5,587 bases of DNA, taken from NCBI GenBank assembly GCA_019745755.1, contig JAIESS010000145.1:1-5587 (forward strand), given 5' to 3'. The notes below the pieces were generated by a model. That model saw nothing but the letters and a program-made list of their open reading frames with translations, had not been told where the DNA came from and ran no database searches. How positions within the stretch are numbered: the stretch's first letter is position 1; every line of letters starts with the position of its first letter. Below, piece by piece: positions 1 to 5,587 of this stretch. Source of the stretch: Alphaproteobacteria bacterium (lineage in GTDB: Bacteria; Pseudomonadota; Alphaproteobacteria; Paracaedibacterales; JAKBAR01). The translations under genes were made by a program, and so were the position numbers.

Positions 1-262
1 ACGTCCCACGACCTGGGCCAAGTTCGATAAGAGATGGTGTCTTTATGCCGAGGCGATGTGCTTGTCCTAGGACCCAAAGCCCCACCATCTCACCAAAAAT
101 CTGAGAGATTTCTGGTGCTGTAATAAAATCTCCGCTGGGCCCAAAAACAATTTGATGGTTGTAATAATAATCATTGGACAGTGCCATGACCTCACACAGA
201 GGAATAACTCCTTCGGATTGAATGCGACGGCGGAGGGTCTCAACGACGAGCTTTCCTGTCAT
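1..262 (-). CDS. midA: MidA/NDUFAF7-family SAM-dependent methyltransferase, N-terminal part (cut by window edge)
   Basis: The first 87 residues of a class I SAM-dependent methyltransferase of the MidA/NDUFAF7 family (COG1565, DUF185). The mitochondrial member NDUFAF7 methylates an arginine of the complex I subunit NDUFS2; the bacterial role is inferred by analogy to respiratory complex I maturation. Visible hallmarks are G-x-x-GDFITAPEISQ-x-FGE at about residues 41-58, a family signature, and the SAM-binding loop ELGPGRGT at 80-87, where the window ends. The remaining roughly 270 residues, including the rest of the Rossmann fold, lie outside. The ATG at 262 is well supported: an in-frame stop directly precedes it and a Shine-Dalgarno AAGGA (271-275, minus) sits 8 nt upstream. 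It is transcribed divergently from the exported-protein gene at 406; I see no convincing minus-strand promoter in the spacer. The family call is firm, the in vivo substrate is not. Confidence 0.93.
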   Translation of the reverse strand, partial: MTGKLVVETLRRRIQSEGVIPLCEVMALSNDYYYNHQIVFGPSGDFITAPEISQIFGEMVGLWVLGQAHRLGIKTPSLIELGPGRGT

Positions 263-360
263 TTATCTATTCCTTAATATCCGCTTGTAATTAATGAAAT
301 TTTTCAATATGGTTTTAATTCTTTGATTTTTAACATTCTGTTAATGAATTTTTTGTATTA

Positions 361-387
361 TTGACATGAGCATTAACGCTTTATAAT
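361..387 (+). promoter_or_regulatory. Sigma70-type promoter for the exported-protein gene
   Basis: A perfect -35 hexamer TTGACA (361-366) and a perfect -10 hexamer TATAAT (382-387) are separated by 15 bp, shorter than the usual 17. A less canonical -10 reading, TAATGT at 384-389, would give exactly 17 bp. Transcription would start near 394 and leave only a short leader of about 10 nt before the ATG at 406, so the Shine-Dalgarno GAAGGA (393-398) would lie almost at the 5' end of the transcript. The surrounding sequence from 263 to 360 is AT-rich and holds no other feature I can name. The hexamers are seen directly; activity is inferred. Confidence 0.6.
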
Positions 388-405
388 GTAATGAAGGAAT
401 AAAAA

Positions 406-1428
406 ATGCTTTATTTTATTATCATCGTCCTCTTTCCGTGTTTTTGTAATGCTTCCTCCCTCCCACAAGAAATTACGATGGATGAGTACAAAAGTATATT
501 CACAACACAGAATGCAAATTATCTTTCGAAGAACACTTTTATTAATTTTACAAAAAATGGTTTTACATTTAAAGGACAATTTGCAACTTTAGGGTTTCTC
601 CCCGATGAAGATATGGAAGTCCACCTGCGCATCCAAAGGCAAGGAAAGGGAGCCTCTTCCCTCGGCATATACAATGTTATGCATGATTCGGGTGTGATAT
701 TTTCTCAATTCATACTCTCAACGCAACCTGGATTTCGGGGAATGGGCGCCCCTCTGGTTCAATCAGAGGCAGATGTTCAACGAGAAAAGGAATCTCTGTT
801 AAGGGCTATTAAGCGGGCCGAAAATTCGAAAAAAGAGGTGTATGGCAAGCTCCTTATCGGAGATCTAATCCCACGATTTTTAAAAGGCACTGAAAAACAA
901 GCGCAAGATAATACCCCTGACAAAAGGGAAAAAACAAAACTTACGATAAGGGATGGGGCTCTATATGATCGGAAAGACCGTGTTTTTACAACGGAAGTAG
1001 AGAAGAAAGGCCAAAATGACACACTCGACTTTATTTGGGTTATGGATAAGGATGAAAACATCTATATTGAGCGCGAATATGGAAAAAAAAGCCAAAATCC
1101 ACGTGGTAACTTCCATAGCTATTTCATAAAATCTAAAAAGGAAGAAATTGGCGGTAAACCCATTGCATGTGGTGGAAATATCAAAGTAAGTAAATCTGGT
1201 AAAATAATATTCATTAACAACCAAAGTGGGCATTATACGCCAAGTACAGATCAATTTCTCTTAGCTCTCCATGCATTGTATGAAAAAGATGTTTTGGATA
1301 AGAGCGTTGATATAAAGGATGTTTCGAACCATGAAACATATACATTGGAAACAATTGAACGCATGAATGTGGATGGAATCTTAGCAAAATATCCAAAATC
1401 AAGAAAACAGCCCAGTGGTGCTCAATGA
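406..1428 (+). CDS. Predicted exported protein with C-terminal IQM-like 'SGHY' module, function unknown
   Basis: Unnamed 340-residue protein. Residues 1-16 look like a short Sec signal peptide: a hydrophobic LYFIIIVLF stretch, then CNA|SS as a plausible cleavage site after Ala16. The n-region lacks the usual Lys/Arg, and there is no lipobox at Cys12 or Cys14. Residues 17-115 are a mixed-composition N-terminal region I do not recognise. Residues 121-150 are charged and probably helical, and 160-177 form a Lys/Asp/Gln-rich linker. Residues 178-306 resemble the module in plant IQM proteins: a strand with RDGALYD (182-188), DFIWVMDKDENIYI (208-221), GNFH (234-237), GGKPIACGGNIKV (249-261), a final NNQSGHYTP (271-279), then a helix and VDIKDV. 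No catalytic activity can be assigned. The ATG at 406 has Shine-Dalgarno GAAGGA 7 nt upstream and an in-frame stop at 400-402. The gene is monocistronic, converges on fumC, and is clearly more AT-rich than its neighbours, which may indicate acquisition. The ORF is certain, the module likely, the role unknown. Confidence 0.85.
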   Translation: MLYFIIIVLFPCFCNASSLPQEITMDEYKSIFTTQNANYLSKNTFINFTKNGFTFKGQFATLGFLPDEDMEVHLRIQRQGKGASSLGIYNVMHDSGVIFSQFILSTQPGFRGMGAPLVQSEADVQREKESLLRAIKRAENSKKEVYGKLLIGDLIPRFLKGTEKQAQDNTPDKREKTKLTIRDGALYDRKDRVFTTEVEKKGQNDTLDFIWVMDKDENIYIEREYGKKSQNPRGNFHSYFIKSKKEEIGGKPIACGGNIKVSKSGKIIFINNQSGHYTPSTDQFLLALHALYEKDVLDKSVDIKDVSNHETYTLETIERMNVDGILAKYPKSRKQPSGAQ

Positions 1429-1479
1429 TGAGAGAAAGATTAACGGAGCAAAGCAACAAACCTTAGAATGAACAAAATT

Positions 1480-2892
1480 TCAAGTGTTTATTGATTCGAA
1501 TGGATTAATCATTTTCCCAGGCTTAACGTGTTTGTCATAGTCTTTCTCTGTTAAAAAGCCAAGTTCTAGGGCGGCCTCCTTGAGGGATATCCCTTCTTTA
1601 TTGGCTTTTTTAGCAGCTTTAGCAGCCTTGTCATAACCAATGACTGTGTTCAAAGCCGTTGCCACCATGAGACTATGTTCGACATTATGGGATAACTGCA
1701 CAGCATTAAGAGCAATACCTTCCACACAATTAACAGCAAAACTCTTTGCTGCATCGCCAAGAAGGCCAATGGACTGAAGAATATTATAGGCAATAACAGG
1801 CTTAAACACATTGAGCTGCATATGGCCTTGACTTCCTGCAATAGTGATCGTTGTGTGGTTGCCCATAACTTGGGCTGCCACCATGGTAAGGGCTTCAGCC
1901 TGAGTGGGATTCACCTTTCCTGGCATAATGGATGATCCTGGTTCATTCTCAGGGAGAAGTAATTCATTGAGGCCTGCACGAGGACCCGATCCAAGAAGAC
2001 GAATATCATTACCGATTTTCATAAAACTTACGGCTATGGTATTGAGTGCACCAGAGAGTTGCACAATAGCATCGTGAGTCGAAAGGGCTTCGAATTTGTT
2101 AGAGGATGTTCTAAAGTTGTACTTGTTTTTAAAGTAATTATTGAGCTCCACAGCAAACTGTGCTGCAAAATCCTTGTGCGTATTAAGGCCTGTACCAACA
2201 GCTGTGCCACCCTGAGCAAGTGCGCATACGCCATCCAAACATAAATGAACACGCTCAATACTCAGTTCAATTTGTCGTGCAAAGGCTGAAAATTCCTGTC
2301 CTGCTGTCATGGGCGTTGCATCTTGAAGATGGGTGCGTGCAATTTTAAGCACATTTGCAAATTCTTTAGCCTTTTGGTCAAGGGCCTTCCATAGGTGCGT
2401 TAAGCTTGGAATAAGATGATCCTGACACACAAGCGTTGCGGCAATATGCATAGCTGTCGGAAAAGAATCATTGCTGGATTGACCAAAATTCACATGATCA
2501 TTGGGATGCACAGGGCTTTTGGAACCGAGTTCAGAGCCAAGGCGAAGATTTGCAAGATTTGCAATCACTTCGTTCACGTTCATATGAGATTGTGTGCCAG
2601 AACCCGTTTGCCAAACCTTAAGGGGAAACTGGCATTGAAATTTTTCAGATTCAGATAAAAGTTCATCCGCCGCAGCAATAATAGCCCTCGTAATAATAGG
2701 ATCCACACAACCGAGTTTTTCATTCACAGAGGCAGCCACACGTTTAATCATGATCATAGCACGCGTAAGGGAGTGAGGCATAATTTCCTCCCCAATCTTA
2801 AAAAGACGTCTGGACCTCTCTGTCTGTGCCCCCCATAAAACATCAGAAGAAATCTCAATATCTCCCATGGAGTCATGCTCAATGCGTGTCAT
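1480..2892 (-). CDS. fumC: Class II fumarate hydratase (fumarase C)
   Basis: Fe-independent fumarase of the aspartase/fumarase superfamily, converting fumarate and water to L-malate in the TCA cycle; a cytosolic homotetramer in the family. From the ATG at 2892 it has 470 residues, the usual FumC length, and opens with TRIEHDSMG, where family members normally begin. Active-site blocks are intact and keep E. coli numbering: TGSGT 96-100, HPNDHVN 129-135 with QSSND 138-142, the T187-H188 catalytic pair, and the superfamily signature GSSxMPxKxNP at 319-329 with Lys326. The basic residue H103 stands where many relatives have Asn (TQSNMN). The frame continues upstream to ATG 2928, ATG 2949 and TTG 2991, adding up to 33 polar residues outside the family fold; a GAGGGT (2902-2907, minus) 9 nt before the 2892 ATG supports the short form. 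No hairpin with T-tract is visible after the stop. It converges with the exported-protein gene 51 bp away. Aspartase is excluded by the close fumarase match throughout. Confidence 0.95.
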   Translation of the reverse strand: MTRIEHDSMGDIEISSDVLWGAQTERSRRLFKIGEEIMPHSLTRAMIMIKRVAASVNEKLGCVDPIITRAIIAAADELLSESEKFQCQFPLKVWQTGSGTQSHMNVNEVIANLANLRLGSELGSKSPVHPNDHVNFGQSSNDSFPTAMHIAATLVCQDHLIPSLTHLWKALDQKAKEFANVLKIARTHLQDATPMTAGQEFSAFARQIELSIERVHLCLDGVCALAQGGTAVGTGLNTHKDFAAQFAVELNNYFKNKYNFRTSSNKFEALSTHDAIVQLSGALNTIAVSFMKIGNDIRLLGSGPRAGLNELLLPENEPGSSIMPGKVNPTQAEALTMVAAQVMGNHTTITIAGSQGHMQLNVFKPVIAYNILQSIGLLGDAAKSFAVNCVEGIALNAVQLSHNVEHSLMVATALNTVIGYDKAAKAAKKANKEGISLKEAALELGFLTEKDYDKHVKPGKMINPFESINT

Positions 2893-2961
2893 ACTGCGTG
2901 TACCCTCATCTTTTTGTGTGCTGTGCATCTGTTGTGTACTATCGTTCATAGGGGCTCTATA

Positions 2962-2991
2962 CTTATGAAAATAATCAAAAACTATTAACAA
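2962..2991 (-). promoter_or_regulatory. Possible weak promoter for fumC
   Basis: On the minus strand TTGTTA (2986-2991, four of six -35 matches) and CATAAG (2962-2967, four of six -10 matches) are 18 bp apart. Transcription would begin near 2955, leaving a leader of about 60 nt to the ATG at 2892 and placing the TTG at 2991 inside the -35 element, which argues against that longest start. An alternative -10, TATAGA at 2956-2961, lacks a good -35. On the plus strand TATACT (2958-2963) could serve tadA, but its -35 is poor too. AT-rich spacers throw up such matches by chance. Confidence 0.22.
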
Positions 2992-3000
2992 TTCGTGAAT

Positions 3001-3465
3001 ATGATGAAGGAAAAACCATGCGGTGAAAAATGGTTCTGCCCTAACTGGATGGCTCTTGCTTTAAATGAAGCACACAAAGCCTATGATATGAACGAAGTCC
3101 CTGTGGGCGCTGTCCTCGTCAAGGACAATGAACTTATTGCAACGGCTCATAATCAAATGCATCAGTCTCAAAATCCCCTCAACCATGCGGAGAGCCTTGT
3201 GATTGAGAAAGGTTTGGAGATTTTAGGGCAAAATCATCTGCGCGGGTGTCTTTTGTATGTGACCCTAGAACCATGTTGTATGTGTGCAGGGGCTATTGAG
3301 CTTGCAGGTATTGAGACTGTGTATTTTGGAGCCTATGATCTTAAAATGGGACAAATTGATAACAATCATCGCGTCCTTAGCCATTCAAAAATTAATGTAT
3401 ACGGTGGATTTTTTGAAAAAGAATGCGCGCAGCTACTCGTGGATTTTTTTAAAATGAAGAGGTAA
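3001..3465 (+). CDS. tadA: tRNA-specific adenosine deaminase
   Basis: Zinc-dependent deaminase of the cytidine deaminase fold that converts adenosine-34 to inosine in the anticodon of tRNA-Arg(ACG), letting one tRNA read CGU, CGC and CGA; cytosolic homodimer. Counting from 3001 (154 residues) the zinc and catalytic motifs are complete: HAE at 62-64 (His ligand, Glu proton shuttle) and PCxxC at 91-95 (Cys92, Cys95), with the substrate-site Asn at 51. The tail has KMGQIDNN, then VYGG and ECAQLLVDFFKMKR, resembling alphaproteobacterial TadA but about 3-4 residues shorter between the two. NPLNHAE replaces the common DPTAHAE, so a related deaminase remains a minor alternative. The start is uncertain: GTG 2995, ATG 3001 and ATG 3004 are in frame with no strong Shine-Dalgarno; a GTGA at 2995-2998 mildly favours 3004. 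It is divergent from fumC and co-directional with trmJ. Confidence 0.87.
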   Translation: MMKEKPCGEKWFCPNWMALALNEAHKAYDMNEVPVGAVLVKDNELIATAHNQMHQSQNPLNHAESLVIEKGLEILGQNHLRGCLLYVTLEPCCMCAGAIELAGIETVYFGAYDLKMGQIDNNHRVLSHSKINVYGGFFEKECAQLLVDFFKMKR

Positions 3466-3585
3466 GTGATGAGGGGCATGTATTAATTTTTGCTTCTTAT
3501 TCTTGTGAAAGCGGAGATCCAAAAGTCTTTCTAATTTATGAGGAAAAAGCTTTAAGTGACATGAATTTTGTGACAATAAATAGCA

Positions 3586-4305
3586 ATGATTATTATTCTT
3601 CATTCCACACAATTAGCTGAAAATCTTGGAGCTGTCGCCAGGATTATGGGGAATTTTGCCCTCAGAGAGCTTCGTCTTATCACTCCCCATATTATGCCCA
3701 TACATCCCAAAGCCATGGCTACGGCAGCGGGAGCTGAAACGATTTTGGAACAGGCGCGTATTTATGATTCTCTCGCGGATGCGACGACGGATATAACGCA
3801 TCTTTTTGGTACATGTGCTGATGAGCGTCAAGGAATTCGTCATTATATGGGGCCAGAAAAAGCCTTTTCTGATATGATGCGGTTTGACGCGATAGCAAAG
3901 ATAGGCGTGCTTTTTGGATGTGAACGAACAGGCCTTAGTCAAGAAGACATGAGTTATTGCCGTGCTACAATCCAAATCCCCGTGAATCCTTCGTTTTCTT
4001 CCATGAATTTGAGTCATGCGGTGGGCATCATAGCGTATGAAAGATTTAAGGCAGACTCTCAGCCTGTCCCGCATATAATGCATATGGGGTCGACAAAATC
4101 TGCTTCCTGTGATCAAAAACAGGCTCTTTTTAATCATCTCATTCATCTGCTTGATGAGGTAGCGTATTGGCGTGTTGATGCTAAAAAACCTTTAATGCAG
4201 CAAAATCTTGCAAACTTTTTCTTTCGCATGGATCTAACAGAGCAAGAAATTCAAACACTTTTTGGGGTATTCAATTCTCTGTATCGATCTAAAAAGCTGC
4301 CTTAA
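3586..4305 (+). CDS. trmJ: tRNA (cytidine/uridine-32-2'-O)-methyltransferase TrmJ-type, SPOUT family
   Basis: A SPOUT-class (SpoU) enzyme expected to methylate the ribose 2'-OH of nucleotide 32 in tRNA anticodon loops with SAM; SPOUT enzymes act as dimers with a trefoil-knot cofactor site. All three SpoU motifs are present: motif 1 with Asn13 and Arg19 (ENLGAVAR), motif 2 LFGCERTGLS at 109-118, and motif 3 IPVNPSFSSMNLSHAV at 131-146. Residues 176-230 form the helical C-terminal extension (LLDEVAYW, then FFRMDLTEQEIQTLFGV) typical of TrmJ; TrmL, which acts on position 34, is only about 160 residues and lacks it. The ATG at 3586 is the only usable start, since a stop lies three codons upstream, yet no Shine-Dalgarno precedes it and family members often have a few to 20 more N-terminal residues. 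The 120-bp gap after tadA contains no gene and no clear promoter, so read-through from tadA is possible. The exact target nucleoside is inferred from the family. Confidence 0.88.
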   Translation: MIIILHSTQLAENLGAVARIMGNFALRELRLITPHIMPIHPKAMATAAGAETILEQARIYDSLADATTDITHLFGTCADERQGIRHYMGPEKAFSDMMRFDAIAKIGVLFGCERTGLSQEDMSYCRATIQIPVNPSFSSMNLSHAVGIIAYERFKADSQPVPHIMHMGSTKSASCDQKQALFNHLIHLLDEVAYWRVDAKKPLMQQNLANFFFRMDLTEQEIQTLFGVFNSLYRSKKLP

Positions 4306-4333
4306 AAAAACATTTTATTACGAGTTTTTTAAG
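4301..4333 (+). repeat. AT-rich inverted repeat overlapping the trmJ stop codon
   Basis: CTTAAAAAA (4301-4309) and its exact complement TTTTTTAAG (4325-4333) flank a 15-nt loop. The left arm includes the trmJ TAA stop. The nearly all-A/T stem is thermodynamically weak and no T-run follows on the plus strand, so this is not a textbook terminator. It might still assist 3'-end formation of trmJ mRNA or be a chance product of AT-rich sequence. Confidence 0.3.
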
Positions 4334-4401
4334 AACCTACACTCATAAATTTTTTCGTCATCATACAGAATACGATAAATAAAGGACGATTTTAATAAGG
4401 A

Positions 4402-4444
4402 AAGCACCCCAAACTGAAAGACTCTGATAATAAAATGAGTGCTT
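4402..4444 (-). terminator. Weak dyad downstream of glyS, possible termination region
   Basis: AAGCACCC (4402-4409) can pair with GAGTGCTT (4437-4444); all 8 positions pair in the minus-strand transcript if one G-U wobble is allowed, with a loop of about 27 nt. It lies in the convergent spacer, roughly 20 bp beyond the glyS stop. The loop is long and only a TCCTT-type sequence follows, so an intrinsic terminator is doubtful. Nothing better is visible for either convergent gene in 4306-4462. Confidence 0.2.
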
Positions 4445-4462
4445 AAGGTAAGGGGAACTTTT

Positions 4463-5587
4463 TTACTCCATCACTTTAAAATTAGCAAAGGTCATGAAGA
4501 AAGCAATAATGCGCTGAAGAAGGCCCAGGCGATTTTCGCGGATTGCTGGGTTACTATCATTAACCATGATCGCCTCAAAAAAAGCATCAATAGGATCCCT
4601 TAATGAGGCAAGGAGCTTGCACTGATCCGTATCGAGTGGCGTTGAGGGCCATACCTTTTCTATTTGTGTTAGTGCGTCAAAAAGAGCTTTCTCTTCGATC
4701 TCTGTCAAGAGTGTCTCATTAAAAGCGTAAGTACTTTTGCCGTCTTTACGGCTTTCTGCATCAAAGATATTGCACGCACGCTTGAAGCCGGCGAGGAGGG
4801 CTTTGCCATCCGCCGTTTCAACAAGGCTATGCAAGGCCGCTACTTTATTAGCAATAGGGACAAGAACGAGATCTTCGCCGGCTTTGGGAAGGCATGCTTG
4901 GATAATATCATGACTAAAGCCTTGATCTTTTAGGAAAAACTGAAAGCGTGTATGAAAGAATGCGAGGAGATCCTCGGCAACAGAGGCCTGAAGATTTTGA
5001 TGATTGCTCAAATATGCATTGGCTGTTGCCTTTAAAAAACCAAGAAGGCCAAGAGACAGCCTATTCTCCAAAATAATACGAAGAACACCAAGGGCCGCAC
5101 GACGAAGGGCAAAAGGGTCTTTGGATCCCGTCGGCAAAATACCATGCCCTACAAAACCAACAAGTGTGTCTATCTTATCGAGAAGCGCGAGGGCAATGCT
5201 AACAGGACGTGTTGGAACAGCATCTGATGGCCCGTTCGGTTGGTAATACTCGCGCAGGGCCACTGCAACATCACCACTTTCTCCCTGCTTAAGAGCATAA
5301 ATTTCGCCCATAACACCTTGAAGCTCTGCAAATTCCCCTACCATTTGGGTTAATAGATCAGACTTACAAAGATTAATGGCCCGAGTAAGATGTGCAGGTT
5401 CTTTAATGCCGAGGATATGTGCGTAACCACCTGAAACTCCCAAAGAAGCACCTGTATGCATACGACGCAGCTTATCGCCAAGGGTTACAAGTTTTTCATG
5501 AAAGATGATTATTTCAAGCTTTTGTGTCAAATCTTGTAGTGGTATTTTAAGATCATGCTCATAAAAAAAGCGCGCATCATCGAGGCG
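4463..5587 (-). CDS. glyS: Glycyl-tRNA synthetase beta subunit, C-terminal part (cut by window edge)
   Basis: The last 374 residues of the beta subunit of the bacterial alpha2-beta2 glycyl-tRNA synthetase. The alpha subunit (GlyQ) holds the aminoacylation core, while beta contributes tRNA recognition. The reading frame is open to the right edge, and the upstream codons encode RLDDARFFYE, a conserved internal GlyS block, so the TTG at 5530 is not a start. Further blocks in order along the fragment are FHEKL (about 29-33), KSDLLTQMVGEF (75-86), ELQGVMG (88-94), SDAVPTRPVS (121-130) and PTGSKDPFALRRAALG (152-167). The C-terminal anticodon-binding helical region ends with LRDPIDAFFEAIMVN and NRLGLLQRI. 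Family members are near 690 residues, so about 310 N-terminal residues lie outside. glyQ normally precedes glyS and would be expected further right. It converges with trmJ. No frameshift is visible. The identification is secure. Confidence 0.96.
   Translation of the reverse strand, partial: RLDDARFFYEHDLKIPLQDLTQKLEIIIFHEKLVTLGDKLRRMHTGASLGVSGGYAHILGIKEPAHLTRAINLCKSDLLTQMVGEFAELQGVMGEIYALKQGESGDVAVALREYYQPNGPSDAVPTRPVSIALALLDKIDTLVGFVGHGILPTGSKDPFALRRAALGVLRIILENRLSLGLLGFLKATANAYLSNHQNLQASVAEDLLAFFHTRFQFFLKDQGFSHDIIQACLPKAGEDLVLVPIANKVAALHSLVETADGKALLAGFKRACNIFDAESRKDGKSTYAFNETLLTEIEEKALFDALTQIEKVWPSTPLDTDQCKLLASLRDPIDAFFEAIMVNDSNPAIRENRLGLLQRIIAFFMTFANFKVME

Noticed and set aside
263..360. 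Divergent promoter for midA in the AT-rich spacer
   Set aside because: A TTGAAA-like -35 exists on the minus strand but no acceptable -10 lies at the right distance; other combinations match poorly.
436..450. Lipoprotein signal (Cys12 or Cys14 of the exported protein)
   Set aside because: The preceding residues (L-F-P before Cys12, P-C-F before Cys14) do not form a lipobox, which needs Gly, Ala or Ser at -1.
373..1459. Minus-strand open frames of 68, 94, 97 and 81 codons under the exported-protein gene
   Set aside because: They lie antisense to a well-supported gene with signal peptide, Shine-Dalgarno and recognisable module, have no ribosome binding signals I trust, and resemble no family.
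1429..1479. Bidirectional terminator between the convergent exported-protein gene and fumC
   Set aside because: No stem with adjacent T-tract could be found on either strand in these 51 bases.
2034..2658. Antisense and out-of-frame open frames inside fumC
   Set aside because: The fumarase frame is fully supported by conserved active-site blocks, and these products show no family features.
3561..3620. Small ORF of 19 codons beginning at ATG 3561 and overlapping the start of trmJ
   Set aside because: The only purine-rich site is too far upstream, the peptide shows nothing distinctive, and such short frames are expected by chance.
3613..4146. 177-codon minus-strand frame inside trmJ
   Set aside because: It is the shadow of a gene with all three SpoU motifs; its product is rich in His, Arg and Cys with no recognisable domain.
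5528..5530. TTG as the start of the glycyl-tRNA synthetase fragment
   Set aside because: The same frame continues to the window edge and encodes a conserved GlyS block (RLDDARFFYE), so the gene is truncated by the window and does not start here.

Overview
This window reads as chromosome of a moderately AT-rich alphaproteobacterium. The basis is gene content and style: a MidA/NDUFAF7-family methyltransferase, a class II fumarase, a TadA whose tail (K-x-G-x-[IV]-[DE]-N ... VYGG) resembles the alphaproteobacterial form, a TrmJ-type tRNA methyltransferase with the alphaproteobacterial N-terminus, and a stand-alone glycyl-tRNA synthetase beta subunit. A host-associated lineage such as Holosporales would fit the base composition and the secreted protein described below. 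That placement is inference; there is no rRNA or other marker here to settle it.

Layout. Positions 1-262 (minus) hold the first 87 codons of midA, cut by the left edge. An AT-rich divergent spacer follows, with a near-ideal sigma70-type promoter (TTGACA-15-TATAAT) driving a 340-residue predicted exported protein (406-1428, plus). Its C-terminal half carries a recognisable module ending in a Q-SGHY-x-P motif, known to me from plant IQM proteins and from scattered bacterial and fungal proteins. Convergent to it is fumC (1480-2892, minus), a complete class II fumarase. A short divergent spacer separates fumC from tadA (3001-3465, plus). A 120-bp gap then leads to trmJ (3586-4305, plus). After an AT-rich convergent spacer with two weak dyads, the C-terminal half of glyS (4463-5587, minus) runs off the right edge.

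How the genes relate. Most are unconnected housekeeping genes in alternating orientation, so few can share a transcript; only tadA and trmJ are co-directional neighbours. Those two both modify the anticodon loop (position 34 deamination, position 32 2'-O-methylation), and glyS next door charges tRNA-Gly, so the right half is a loose tRNA-function neighbourhood. The outlier is the exported protein at 406-1428: visibly more AT-rich than its neighbours, with its own strong promoter and Shine-Dalgarno, and with a domain not expected in a housekeeping locus. It is the one candidate here for something undescribed. I see no RNA genes, mobile elements, CRISPR arrays or origins. No stretch longer than 300 bases lacks a gene.
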